NCBI RefSeq assembly: GCF_029210485.1
Contig: NZ_JARGET010000005.1
Coordinates: 62,001 to 126,000 of the forward strand
Direction: 5' to 3'
Length of the DNA stretch: 64,000 nt
Source: Hoeflea sp. YIM 152468
GTDB taxonomy: Bacteria > Pseudomonadota > Alphaproteobacteria > Rhizobiales > Rhizobiaceae
Positions 37,094 to 44,781 of the stretch are shown here, in pieces; the stretch's first letter is position 1, and each line of letters opens with the position of its first letter. The notes under the pieces were generated by a model, which was not told the DNA's origin, searched no databases, and was given only the letters and a program-made list of their open reading frames with translations. The position numbers were made by a program, and so were the translations under genes.

Positions 37094-37427
37094 TGCGTTT
37101 CTCCAGTTGGCAGATGATGCATGCACCACCTGCCGGGTTTGCCTTTGCCACAAGGGATTCTCAACGAATCCACAAGCGACGCTTGAGGATCCTGTCCCCT
37201 TACACCGACACCGAATATCGGCAGCGGCACAAGGCAAGCGAGGTTCGAACCGTAAGAGCATGTGCTCCAAACAACGGATCGTACCCGTCTCATGCAGGCC
37301 TTAACGATTAAGGCGAACCACCCGCAATCTCGGACAGGGAGCCCGGAATTTCTTCCGGACCTTTCCGGCCCGAAGGCCGGAAACTGAAGAAAACCGGATG
37401 ATGATTCCGGTTTTCTGAAATTGGCAA
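37094..37427 (-). promoter_or_regulatory. rplJL leader region with three hairpins and a palindrome
   Basis: Reading from the rplA stop, the RNA would first form AGAAAACCGGA/TCCGGTTTTCT (37388-37416), then TTTCCGGCC/GGCCGGAAA with a 4-base loop (37362-37383), then a small CCGGAA/TTCCGG hairpin (37343-37358). The palindrome GCCTTAA-TCG-TTAAGGC follows at 37298-37314, and about 200 bases remain before the rplJ GTG. The first hairpin can end or attenuate the rplKA message. The last part is where an L10-binding leader is expected, but I cannot confirm its kink-turn by eye. Confidence 0.5.
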
Positions 37428-38126
37428 TCAGGCGACGCTGAGCGTCGACGGATCAATCTTGACGCCGGGGCCCATGGTCGACGAAATCGCCACGCGCTTG
37501 ACGTAGTTGCCTTTGGCGCCGGTAGGCTTGGCCTTGATGACCGCATCAGCAAAGGCGCGGATGTTTTCTTCGATCTTGTCGGAACCAAACGAAGCCTTGC
37601 CGATGCCGGCATGCACGATGCCGGCCTTTTCAACGCGAAACTCGACCGCGCCACCCTTGGACGCATTGACCGCAGCGGTCACATCCATGGTTACCGTGCC
37701 AACCTTCGGGTTGGGCATCATGCCGCGCGGGCCGAGCACCTTGCCGAGACGGCCGACCAGCGGCATCATGTCAGGCGTGGCAATGCAGCGATCGAATTCG
37801 ATCGTGCCCGCCTGAACGATTTCCACCAGATCCTCGGCGCCGACAATGTCCGCACCGGCAGCACGGGCTTCGTCAGCCTTGTCGCCACGAGCGAAGACGG
37901 CGACGCGGACGGTCCGACCGGTTCCGTTGGGCAGATTGACCACACCCCGAACCATCTGGTCGGCGTGACGCGGGTCAACGCCGAGATTCATCGAGACTTC
38001 AATGGTCTCGTCGAACTTGGCGATGGCGCGTTCCTTGATCATCGATACGGCTTCGCCGAGCGGGTAGTACTTGTCACGATCAACGCCTTCGTTGACCTTC
38101 TGCATGCGTTTTGCAATCTTGGCCAT
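37428..38126 (-). CDS. rplA: 50S ribosomal protein L1
   Basis: A 232-residue L1. It has the two-domain pattern with [40 protein letters not shown] and the RNA-binding [12 protein letters not shown] region, ending [21 protein letters not shown]1 forms the mobile L1 stalk that moves E-site tRNA and can repress its own mRNA. It lies 4 bases after rplK. Confidence 0.99.
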   Translation of the reverse strand: MAKIAKRMQKVNEGVDRDKYYPLGEAVSMIKERAIAKFDETIEVSMNLGVDPRHADQMVRGVVNLPNGTGRTVRVAVFARGDKADEARAAGADIVGAEDLVEIVQAGTIEFDRCIATPDMMPLVGRLGKVLGPRGMMPNPKVGTVTMDVTAAVNASKGGAVEFRVEKAGIVHAGIGKASFGSDKIEENIRAFADAVIKAKPTGAKGNYVKRVAISSTMGPGVKIDPSTLSVA

Positions 38127-38130
38127 GATC

Positions 38131-38559
38131 TTATCCCGTCACTTCCAGGCCCAGGGAGCGGGCAGAGCCCTCAACCATGGCCATCGCGCCTTCGATGTCG
38201 GCGGCGTTGAGGTCCTTCATTTTTGCTTCAGCAATCGTACGGACCTGATCACGGGTGATCGAACCTGCAATTTCCTTGCCTGGCAACTTTGAGCCCGTCT
38301 TGAGCTTGGCTTCCTTTTTGAGGAAGTAAGTCACAGGCGGCTTCTTCATGACAAAGTTGAAGGACTTGTCCTGGTAGTAGGTGATGACGACCGGAATCGG
38401 CATGCCCTTTTCCATTTCCTGCGTGGCGGCATTAAAGCCCTTGCAGAATTCCATGATATTGATGCCGCGCTGACCAAGTGCTGGACCAATCGGGGGCGAC
38501 GGTGTCGCTGATCCGGCCGGTACCTGCAGCTTGAGCTGGCCTGCAACTTTCTTAGCCAT
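38131..38559 (-). CDS. rplK: 50S ribosomal protein L11
   Basis: A 142-residue L11 with the thiostrepton-region motif [20 protein letters not shown] and the [20 protein letters not shown] segment. It belongs to the GTPase-associated centre and is needed for RelA activation. It lies 197 bases after nusG. That gap holds a repeated GCAAAACCC (38704 and 38746) flanking a weak CCCGC/GCGGG stem but no gene. Confidence 0.99.
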   Translation of the reverse strand: MAKKVAGQLKLQVPAGSATPSPPIGPALGQRGINIMEFCKGFNAATQEMEKGMPIPVVITYYQDKSFNFVMKKPPVTYFLKKEAKLKTGSKLPGKEIAGSITRDQVRTIAEAKMKDLNAADIEGAMAMVEGSARSLGLEVTG

Positions 38560-38756
38560 TGTCTCTCTGCCTCTCGTTGTCGCGACGCCGTAGCGCCACT
38601 TTGTGCCGGAAAACCGGCGGCTGCGGTTGCGTGGTTCGGTTAGACAGACCGGCTACAGCCTGCTTGCCTCCCACGCGAATGCATCACCAGACCCGCTGGC
38701 CATGCAAAACCCGACCCGCGATCTCTTGTCGAAACCGCGGAGCGGGCAAAACCCTG

Positions 38757-39287
38757 TCAGACCTTCTCGACCTGACCGTATTCGAGCTCGACCGGTGTAG
38801 CCCGCCCAAAGATCGAAACTTCGACCTTGAGGCGCGACCGCTCCTCGTCGACTTCCTGCACGGTTCCGTTGAACGAGGCGAAGGGGCCATCGGACACGCG
38901 AACCTGCTCGCCGATCTCGAAGGAAATCGACGGCTTTGGACGCTCGACACCTTCCTGAACCTGAGTCAGAATCCGGTCCGCTTCCGAATCCGGAATCGGA
39001 ACAGGCTTGGAATCGCTGCCCAGAAACCCGGTCACCTTCGGCGTGTTCTTGATCAGGTGAAACGCCTCGTCGGTGAGGTCGGCACGAACCATCACGTAAC
39101 CGGGGAAAAACTTGCGCTCGGCATCAACCTTGCGGCCACGGCGAACCTCGACAACCTTCTCGACCGGAACAAGAATCTTTTCGAAAAGATGGCTCAAGCC
39201 CTTCTGGCGCGCCTGCTCCTCAATCGATTCAGCAACCTTCTTCTCAAAATTCGAATAGGCGTGAACGATGTACCAGCGTGCAGTCAT
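38757..39287 (-). CDS. nusG: Transcription termination/antitermination factor NusG
   Basis: A 176-residue NusG. The NGN domain is at the N-terminus ([20 protein letters not shown] and [20 protein letters not shown]); the KOW domain at the C-terminus reads [20 protein letters not shown]. NusG binds the RNA polymerase clamp and links it to Rho or to S10 on the ribosome. It lies 13 bases after secE. Confidence 0.99.
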   Translation of the reverse strand: MTARWYIVHAYSNFEKKVAESIEEQARQKGLSHLFEKILVPVEKVVEVRRGRKVDAERKFFPGYVMVRADLTDEAFHLIKNTPKVTGFLGSDSKPVPIPDSEADRILTQVQEGVERPKPSISFEIGEQVRVSDGPFASFNGTVQEVDEERSRLKVEVSIFGRATPVELEYGQVEKV

Positions 39288-39300
39288 GTCTTCTCCCGCC

Positions 39301-39501
39301 TCAAGCGCCGACGTTCAGGATGAGGCCAATGACCCACCCCAACACCTGGTCCGCAGTAAAAAAGAAAATGGAGGCCAGCAGCACCATCACAAGAACCATG
39401 ATCGTCGAGATCGAGGTCTCGCGGCGCGACGGCCACTTCACTTTCGCAGTTTCAGCTCGAACCTGCTGGAGGAATGTAAACGGATTTGTCTTGGATGCCA
39501 T
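39301..39501 (-). CDS. secE: Protein translocase subunit SecE
   Basis: A 66-residue short-form SecE from the ATG at 39499-39501 ([20 protein letters not shown]). The conserved amphipathic [20 protein letters not shown] leads into one membrane helix, the form found in most bacteria apart from the longer E. coli type. It clamps SecY, encoded at 9629. Sixteen upstream codons are open but not conserved. Confidence 0.97.
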   Translation of the reverse strand: MASKTNPFTFLQQVRAETAKVKWPSRRETSISTIMVLVMVLLASIFFFTADQVLGWVIGLILNVGA

Positions 39502-39576
39502 TTTTTGTCCACGCTTATACGGCGCGTAAAGCCGGTATCCCAGCTCCACGCACCGCGTGTCTGTTAACGCCTACAT

Positions 39577-39616
39577 AAAGCCCGAATCCCTAAACCACAA
39601 GAGGGAAACAGGCTTT
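39577..39616 (-). terminator. Hairpin between tRNA-Trp and secE
   Basis: AAAGCC and GGCTTT enclose an inner CCCT/AGGG pairing within the 221-base gap between tRNA-Trp and secE. T-runs occur on both strands near it. It may partly end the tRNA-Trp transcript or mark 3-prime processing. Confidence 0.35.
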
Positions 39617-39722
39617 TTTCACAAAAGACCAGCGAACTGGCCCGAAGCTTGCTACCCAGCCCTGGGTCATCGGCATGCCGTTCGGCGGCGGATCAACTCG
39701 CGCCAGATCAGAACACCCGGGC

Positions 39723-39798
39723 TGGCAGGGGCAGCAGGACTCGAACCTGCGACCTACGGTTTTGGAGACCGTCGCTCTACCAACTGAGCTATACCCCT
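39723..39798 (-). tRNA. trnW: tRNA-Trp (anticodon CCA)
   Basis: A 76-base cloverleaf on the minus strand with CCA encoded. The acceptor AGGGGTA pairs with TGCCCCT, the D arm contains GCTCAGTTGGTAGAGC, the anticodon arm ACGGTCTCCAAAACCGT exposes CCA, and the T arm is GCAGG-TTCGAGT-CCTGC. It precedes secE-nusG, the usual alphaproteobacterial place. Confidence 0.97.
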
Positions 39799-39814
39799 AT
39801 GCCGATGGCCGACC

Positions 39815-39843
39815 TGATAGCGTCAAATGCAGGAGGAATGCAA
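39815..39843 (-). promoter_or_regulatory. Candidate promoter for tRNA-Trp and secE-nusG
   Basis: On the minus strand TTGCAT (39838-39843), 17 bases, then CTATCA (39815-39820). The -10 is close to the alphaproteobacterial CTATAT. Transcription would begin only about ten bases before the mature tRNA-Trp. Confidence 0.4.
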
Positions 39844-40282
39844 CAAAGAAGTGACCGCAATCGCATTGCCGGCCTGTTTTTCTGCATCAGCCTGCCATTT
39901 GCTGCCCCGGCCGGGCAGAACAGACCCGGCGCAACCCGCCACCGCCCGGTATGCCGGCGCCGGCGGGCGACCGATTCGTGCTGCCGTCGGCCTTGGCGGA
40001 AACCATTCGCCAGGAACCTGCGGTCATCATACCACGGATTCCACCGCTTCGATGTTGGCCCTGGAGACAGAATCGGCGCTGCGGCCGATCGTGTGCGTGG
40101 TGCTGCCACGATCGTCTCTTCGTGCAGGTCGGCGGTCGCGACCGGAGGCGCGGCTCCGGTGACGCCACTGCCGTTGCACAGTCACCGTTTCAGCCGCGAT
40201 TCGAAACCGGGACAGGCAGCCTGACCAATTTCGCGCGGTGCGCGATCAATTTCCCATCCGGCCGCCCGGGATTTCCATGCAG
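39844..40282. other. Intergenic region upstream of tRNA-Trp
   Basis: About 440 bases between the tRNA-Trp promoter and the end of the cysteine-rich protein gene. Several overlapping frames are open on both strands because of high GC, but none resembles a known protein or has a convincing ribosome site. I see no RNA gene or repeat here. Confidence 0.4.
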
Positions 40283-40561
40283 TCAGCCCGAATCGTCGCT
40301 TAAGGCGCACTGCTTGTTGCGGCCGGTGCCGGGTGCATTTTCGAATGTGCATCTCAGGCTCGGCGGGTCGCCGCACTTGGCCTTCAGGGCCTTGAAGCCC
40401 ACGCATTTGCCGGTCGCGTTGATCCGGTAACCGGGCCCACCCTTGCAGCCACATCCCTGGCATGGCGGCCGCTGAGGACAGCCCGCGCCCTGCGCCATTG
40501 CGACAGGCATCAGCAGTCCCATCACCGCGACCGTCACCGCGATCCACGCCCTGCGTCCCAA
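40283..40561 (-). CDS. Small cysteine-rich secreted protein of unknown function, TTG start
   Basis: A 92-residue protein. The start is a TTG at 40559-40561 with GGAGG 6 bases upstream; from there the sequence gives a complete signal peptide, GRRAWIAVTVAVMGLLMPVA then MAQ-GA, with an Arg-Arg n-region. The mature part has eight cysteines, in C-x5-C-x2-C-x-C-x13-C-x8-C-x6-C-x13-C spacing, suggesting disulphides or metal binding in the periplasm. I recall similar uncharacterised proteins in rhizobia but know no function. It stands alone between the tuf2 repeat array and tRNA-Trp. Confidence 0.72.
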   Translation of the reverse strand: MGRRAWIAVTVAVMGLLMPVAMAQGAGCPQRPPCQGCGCKGGPGYRINATGKCVGFKALKAKCGDPPSLRCTFENAPGTGRNKQCALSDDSG

Positions 40562-40930
40562 TCACCCCTCCCCGGTGCCACTGCATCTTCCGCAGCACCG
40601 CCCACCCGACCGGCTGTGCGGTGCGGTAGCTCCCCGGCTCGCTGCAAACGCCGGCGTTCAGTTGAGCACAGGCGAACGCGACGAGCACAGGCCGCACCCG
40701 CCACTCTACACCCCGCCCCGTCCCGGCCAAGCCATGGCCAGGGTCAGTGCCCCTCACCCCCCCGCCCGTCAGTCTGCGGTCAGCCCCCGCGACACCGCCC
40801 ACCACTCAGTCAGCAGGTCAAAAGACCCACGTTTTGCAGTGCCATACATTTGCCGCGGCAGGCTGGCGCCATCGCCGAAGCGGTCCTTGATTATTCAATG
40901 ATCGTGGCGACCATGCCGGCGCCGCCAAAA

Positions 40931-40954
40931 CAAAACGCGCCGAAGCGCGTTTTG
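40931..40954 (-). terminator. UUCG-loop terminator, distal copy
   Basis: CAAAACGCGC, TTCG loop, GCGCGTTTTG: a perfect 10-bp stem on the minus strand followed by TTTTGGC. The loop is the extra-stable UUCG tetraloop. It lies at the junction of repeat units 1 and 2. Confidence 0.8.
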
Positions 40955-41048
40955 CAGTGTCATACATTTGCCTCGGCAAGCTTGCGCCATCGCCGAAGCG
41001 ATCCTTGATTATTCAATGATCGTGGCGACGATGCCGGCGCCGCCAAAA

Positions 41049-41072
41049 CAAAACGCGCCGAAGCGCGTTTTG
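41049..41072 (-). terminator. UUCG-loop terminator after tuf2
   Basis: The same CAAAACGCGC-TTCG-GCGCGTTTTG structure with TTTTGGC, at the junction of units 2 and 3 and 54 bases past the tuf2 stop. This is the main terminator of the tRNA-Tyr-tRNA-Gly-tuf2 transcript. Confidence 0.85.
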
Positions 41073-41126
41073 CTGAGTCATACAATTCCGTCGGCAAGCT
41101 TGCGCCATCGCCGAAGCGATCCTTGA

Positions 41127-42302
41127 TTACTCAATGATCGTTGCGACGATGCCGGCGCCGACGGTACGACCGCCTTCACGGATGGCGAAGCGCAGCTTTT
41201 CTTCCATCGCGATCGGCACGATGAGCGACACTTCCGCCGAAATGTTGTCGCCAGGCATGACCATCTCCGTGCCTTCCGGCAGCGTCACAATGCCCGTCAC
41301 GTCGGTGGTGCGGAAATAGAACTGCGGACGGTAGTTGGTGAAGAACGGCGTGTGACGGCCACCCTCTTCCTTGGTCAGAATATAGGCTTCCGCCGTGAAC
41401 TTGGTGTGCGGCTTGACCGAACCCGGCTTGCACAGGATCTGGCCACGCTCGACGTCTTCACGGCCAACGCCGCGCAGCAGCGCGCCGATGTTGTCGCCGG
41501 CCTGGCCCTGATCGAGCAGCTTGCGGAACATTTCAACGCCGGTGCACACCGTCTTCTGGGTGTCACGGATGCCGACAATCTCGATTTCCTCGCCAACCTT
41601 GACAATGCCGCGCTCAACCCGGCCGGTGACAACCGTGCCGCGGCCCGAGATCGAGAACACGTCCTCGATCGGCATCAGGAACGGCTGGTCGATCGGACGC
41701 TCTGGCGTCGGAATGTAATCGTCAACTGCAGCCATCAGCGCGCGGATCGCGTCCTCGCCCATGGCCTTGTCGCCATCGTTGAGCGCAACAAGCGCCGAGC
41801 CCTTGGTGATCGGAATGTCGTCGCCTGGGAAATCATAGGACGACAGCAGTTCGCGCACTTCCATCTCGACCAGCTCGAGCAGCTCTTCATCGTCAACCTG
41901 GTCGATCTTGTTCAAAAACACCACCAGCGAGGGAACGCCAACCTGGCGCGCCAGCAGAATGTGCTCGCGGGTCTGCGGCATCGGGCCGTCGGCCGCCGAG
42001 ACAACCAGGATCGCGCCGTCCATCTGTGCAGCGCCGGTGATCATGTTCTTGACATAGTCGGCGTGGCCCGGACAGTCGACGTGGGCATAGTGGCGGTTCT
42101 CGGTCTCATACTCGACATGGGTGGTCGAAATGGTGATGCCGCGCGACTTCTCTTCCGGCGCCGCATCAATCTGGTCATAGGCCTTGAAATCACCAAAATA
42201 CTTGGTGATCGCAGCCGTCAGCGATGTCTTGCCGTGGTCAACGTGACCAATCGTGCCGATGTTAACGTGCGGCTTATTGCGCTCGAACTTACCCTTTGCC
42301 AT
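41127..42302 (-). CDS. tufB: Elongation factor Tu, copy 2
   Basis: A 391-residue EF-Tu whose protein is identical to the copy at 20947-22122; the ATG is at 42300-42302. As far as I can read, the DNA is identical too except for the final Glu codon (GAG here, GAA in copy 1), while sequences outside the gene are unrelated. That pattern is typical of continuing gene conversion. AGGA lies just upstream. It follows tRNA-Gly by 550 bases and is followed by the repeat array with terminators. Confidence 0.99.
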   Translation of the reverse strand: MAKGKFERNKPHVNIGTIGHVDHGKTSLTAAITKYFGDFKAYDQIDAAPEEKSRGITISTTHVEYETENRHYAHVDCPGHADYVKNMITGAAQMDGAILVVSAADGPMPQTREHILLARQVGVPSLVVFLNKIDQVDDEELLELVEMEVRELLSSYDFPGDDIPITKGSALVALNDGDKAMGEDAIRALMAAVDDYIPTPERPIDQPFLMPIEDVFSISGRGTVVTGRVERGIVKVGEEIEIVGIRDTQKTVCTGVEMFRKLLDQGQAGDNIGALLRGVGREDVERGQILCKPGSVKPHTKFTAEAYILTKEEGGRHTPFFTNYRPQFYFRTTDVTGIVTLPEGTEMVMPGDNISAEVSLIVPIAMEEKLRFAIREGGRTVGAGIVATIIE

Positions 42303-42852
42303 CGTCCTGTATCCTGTAATTCTGTTGGCAGACTGTAGGTCCGGACGTATTTGAACCGGGACCCGCGAGAAGTTAACGCGACATAAGGCTTTCGCTCCGG
42401 TTTCGCAAGCCCAAATCTGGACACGGGACAAGCCCCGGATCGGGGCTGCTGGCGCGATCACAGCCTCTACCCATTGGTTCGGCTGGCGCCCCAATCCTGT
42501 GCCGTGGCCGATGCCGGGCCGGTGGCTCTCGCTCAGAATACCGGCAAGCCATACCGGGAGACCCGGCCCACAAACAGGCTCCGAACGATTCGCGATGCGG
42601 CGGGGTGCCGTCGAATCTCTGGTCAATGGCCAGGCGGGCTGGAGCGGTGACGCAAACGGTCAGCGCCACCGGCTCGCTTGATAGCGGCGGGGACCCGGCG
42701 ACACACAGCACGGTTCAAATGACCGCGCAAGGCAATCGCCGTGACGGGCTGCACACTGGCCGGGTCATCGCCTTGGCCCGTGCTGAAAAGCGCAGCAAGA
42801 CCTTTGAATGAAACGGCAATGAAATGGATGAGCACGAAAGCCTTGAAATTCT
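42303..42852. other. Spacer between tRNA-Gly and tuf2
   Basis: A 550-base spacer on the transcript from the tRNA-Tyr promoter to tuf2. No open frame looks real, and no tRNA or strong hairpin is evident. The tuf2 frame stays open far upstream (to about 42626), but that part has no EF-Tu similarity. A tuf2-specific promoter could lie here; I found no clear -35/-10 pair. Confidence 0.4.
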
Positions 42853-42926
42853 TGGAGCGGGTAGAGGGAATCGAACCCTCGTATTCAGCTTGGAAGGCTG
42901 CTGCTCTACCATTGAGCTATACCCGC
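42853..42926 (-). tRNA. trnG: tRNA-Gly (anticodon TCC)
   Basis: A 74-base cloverleaf on the minus strand including CCA. The acceptor GCGGGTA pairs with TACCCGC; the D arm is GCTCAATGGTAGAGC; the anticodon stem GCAGCCTTCCAAGCTG exposes TCC; the T arm is GAGGG-TTCGATT-CCCTC. It reads codons GGA and GGG. Confidence 0.97.
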
Positions 42927-42945
42927 ATTCATGACCCCGCGACGG

Positions 42946-43030
42946 TGGTGGAGGAAGTTGGATTTGAACCAACGTAGGCGAAGCCAACGGATTTACAGTC
43001 CGTCCCCTTTAACCACTCGGGCATTCCTCC
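42946..43030 (-). tRNA. trnY: tRNA-Tyr (anticodon GTA)
   Basis: An 85-base class II tRNA on the minus strand with encoded CCA. The acceptor GGAGGAA pairs with TTCCTCC; the anticodon arm ACGGACTGTAAATCCGT exposes GTA; the long variable arm contains GGCTTCGCC; the T arm is GTTGG-TTCAAAT-CCAAC. It precedes tRNA-Gly by 19 bases. Confidence 0.97.
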
Positions 43031-43129
43031 GGTCCAGCCGTCAGGGTCATGCATCCAAGATGGACAACCCGAAAACGCTCGGGCTTCGCGTGCCGGGTGA
43101 TTGGGTAAATCACCAAGCTCGCGGTCGGC

Positions 43130-43158
43130 GTTATGACGGCGCACGGTTCCCGTGTCAA
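43130..43158 (-). promoter_or_regulatory. Promoter for the tRNA-Tyr, tRNA-Gly, tuf2 unit
   Basis: On the minus strand a perfect TTGACA (43153-43158), a 17-base spacer, then CATAAC (43130-43135). Transcription would start about 90 bases before tRNA-Tyr. This is the best consensus promoter I found in the window. Confidence 0.6.
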
Positions 43159-43313
43159 CAAGCTTTGCCACAAAAACAACCGGTTCCGGTCAGCTTCTTC
43201 GCCCAGCCACACACAGATGGCCTTGCCGGCCGGCCGGCGCCAGTCCGGTTGCGTCGCTTCGCAGCTTACTGCGCCATGTTGCGCCGCGGAGCAATAAGCG
43301 TATAAAGCGCGCC

Positions 43314-44216
43314 ATGAGCAAAGATGACGATGCCGGCGAGCCCGGTTCAAACCGCGACACCCATTATGCCAAGCTGCGTCGCGCTCACCGCGACGCCAAG
43401 CGCGATCAGCAGGGCTTGCCACCGGCGCAACCACGCACCAGGCGTGAGCTGCCGGCCCGCAAGGGCTCGCTCTATGCCGGCCGCGTCGCACCCGAGACAG
43501 TCTATCTCTACGGCCTGCACACGGTGCGCGCGGCGCTGGACAACCCGGCCCGGCGCATTGCCAGCCTCAAGGCCACCCGCAATGCCTTGACCCGCCTGGA
43601 GATCGCCGAGGATGCGGCCCTGCCCTTCGCGCTCGACCTTGTCACACCGCAGGACATCGACCTGCTGCTGGGCGACGATGCCGTGCACCAGGGCGTTCTG
43701 CTGCAGACTGCTCCGCTCAAGCCGCGGCCGCTGTCGGCCCTTGGCGAGACCAATCTGCTGGTGATTCTCGACCAGGTCACCGATCCGCACAATGTCGGCG
43801 CCATCATGCGCTCGGCAGTGGCGTTCGGCGCCGGCGCGCTGATCACCACCCAGCGCCACAGCCCGCAGGAATCGGGCGTGCTGGCGAAGGCGGCCTCCGG
43901 CGCACTGGAACTGATCGATCATATCGAGGTCCGCAACCTCGCGACCGCCATCGAGGAGATCAAGGCGCAGGGTTTTGTCACCATCGGACTTGATTCGGCG
44001 GCTCCCGCCCCCATCGAAGCCGGGCTTTCTGGCGAGCGCATCGCGCTGGTGCTCGGCGCCGAGGGCAAGGGCTTGCGCCACAAGACCCGAGACACCGTCG
44101 ACAGGCTGATCCGGCTCGACATGCCCGGGGCAATCAAGTCCCTCAATGTGTCCAATGCCACGGCCATCGCGCTTTATGCCGCACGCCAACACCTCGCCGG
44201 GGCCGAGCGGCGCTGA
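43314..44216 (+). CDS. rlmB: TrmH/SpoU-family 23S rRNA 2-O-ribose methyltransferase (RlmB type)
   Basis: A 300-residue protein from the ATG at 43314 (MSKDDDAGEPGSNRDTHYAK). After a basic, low-complexity N-terminal tail comes the substrate-binding domain (VYLYGLHTVRAALDNPARR) and the SPOUT methyltransferase domain with all three motifs: LDQVTDPHNVGAIMRSA, IALVLGAEGKGLRHKT and KSLNVSNATAIALY. RlmB modifies a guanosine in the peptidyl-transferase region of 23S rRNA. The frame is open 54 codons upstream but those lack similarity. The ribosome site before 43314 is weak. It is divergent from the tRNA-Tyr unit. Confidence 0.92.
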   Translation: MSKDDDAGEPGSNRDTHYAKLRRAHRDAKRDQQGLPPAQPRTRRELPARKGSLYAGRVAPETVYLYGLHTVRAALDNPARRIASLKATRNALTRLEIAEDAALPFALDLVTPQDIDLLLGDDAVHQGVLLQTAPLKPRPLSALGETNLLVILDQVTDPHNVGAIMRSAVAFGAGALITTQRHSPQESGVLAKAASGALELIDHIEVRNLATAIEEIKAQGFVTIGLDSAAPAPIEAGLSGERIALVLGAEGKGLRHKTRDTVDRLIRLDMPGAIKSLNVSNATAIALYAARQHLAGAERR

Positions 44217-44317
44217 GAAGCCCCGGTTCCGGGCCGATTGCGGGCTTGCCGGAGAGCATCCGGGCGAGCCGCGCTTGACGACTGGGGACGAAAGTCACCA
44301 GATTGCACGAATTTCGC

Positions 44318-44345
44318 TTTACAGGCGCGGTGAATATGCTATCCG
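44318..44345 (+). promoter_or_regulatory. Candidate promoter for tRNA-Thr
   Basis: TTTACA (44318-44323), 16 bases, TATCCG (44340-44345), placing the start a few bases before the mature tRNA at 44356. Confidence 0.35.
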
Positions 44346-44355
44346 CATCCCCGCT

Positions 44356-44431
<76 letters not shown>

Positions 44432-44444
44432 TTCCTTTCATGTA

Positions 44445-44672
44445 CAGCCCGGAGACATGGGTAACAGATTGCACCTAAGACATGGGTGACAACCTCGTGC
44501 CGAACGGGTTGTCGATGGTCTGCAAGGTTCTCTGTTCCAAGTCGATATTTCCCGGATCACAGCGCATAAAGCTGATCAGCCAAGTCTCATCATCGACCTT
44601 CTTGAGGCCGGGCCAGCAAGCGCCGGAAGCCGGAGCGGGATGCGGGTTCAGAACATCGCCCTGACGCAGCAT
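44445..44672 (-). pseudogene. Remnant of an IS481-type transposase, C-terminal end
   Basis: On the minus strand the frame ending at 44475 reads LKKVDDETWLISFMRCDPGN then IDLEQRTLQTIDNPFGTRLS, which I recognise as the C-terminus of IS481-type integrase-core transposases. The part before it (about 44610-44672) looks frameshifted: the +1 frame gives the expected Leu-Ala-Gly. Beyond the stop, two GACATGGGT(A/G)AC copies about 26 bases apart resemble an IS481 terminal repeat. The catalytic core is absent. It is an old deletion relic lying between tRNA-Thr and an ABC transporter operon. Confidence 0.65.
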
Positions 44673-44710
44673 TTGACGCAGCGCACAATAGTTCTTTGGG
44701 TTTTATGGAT

Positions 44711-44738
44711 TTGCATTGCCGTCAATCTGTCTTAACCT
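44711..44738 (+). promoter_or_regulatory. Candidate promoter for the iron-type ABC operon
   Basis: TTGCAT (44711-44716), 16 bases, TAACCT (44733-44738), with the substrate-binding protein gene starting 44 bases later. I found no clear RirA or Irr box overlapping it. Confidence 0.3.
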
Positions 44739-44781
44739 CGCATTCGGCCTGCACAGTCAGGCTCAAGGGGAGGACAACATA

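Larger units (their letters stand above)
40831..41160 (-). repeat. Tandem 118-bp repeats carrying the 3-prime end of tuf plus terminators
   Basis: Three units start at 40831, 40949 and 41067, each 118 bp apart; the third merges into the real tuf2 end. On the minus strand every unit holds the last ten tuf codons and stop ([10 protein letters not shown], with one Ile-to-Met change in the farthest copy), then a GATCGC-TTCG-GCGAT hairpin, spacer, and a CAAAACGCGC-TTCG-GCGCGTTTTG hairpin. Units 1 and 2 differ at about 6 of 118 positions; unit 3 differs from unit 2 at about 7 of 94. Most differences lie outside the coding tail. The sequence is noncoding apart from these tails. Confidence 0.92.

Noticed and set aside
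37094-37270. A longer RplJ starting at an upstream ATG
   Set aside because: The added residues are cysteine- and arginine-rich and not conserved; the GTG at 37093 has a ribosome site and matches family length.
40182-40805. A 207-codon minus-strand frame overlapping the cysteine-rich gene
   Set aside because: It is glycine- and arginine-rich with no recognisable domain, and the overlapping TTG-started frame has a signal peptide and a strong ribosome site.
40831-41160. The 118-bp repeats as a CRISPR-like array or integration site
   Set aside because: The units are contiguous without variable spacers and contain a tuf coding tail plus terminators, so duplication of the gene end explains them.
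41127-42626. An N-terminally extended EF-Tu of 499 residues
   Set aside because: The extra 108 residues have no EF-Tu similarity, and the ATG at 42302 matches copy 1 exactly.
42303-42852. Short plus- and minus-strand frames between tRNA-Gly and tuf2
   Set aside because: All are short, lack ribosome sites and show no protein-like pattern.
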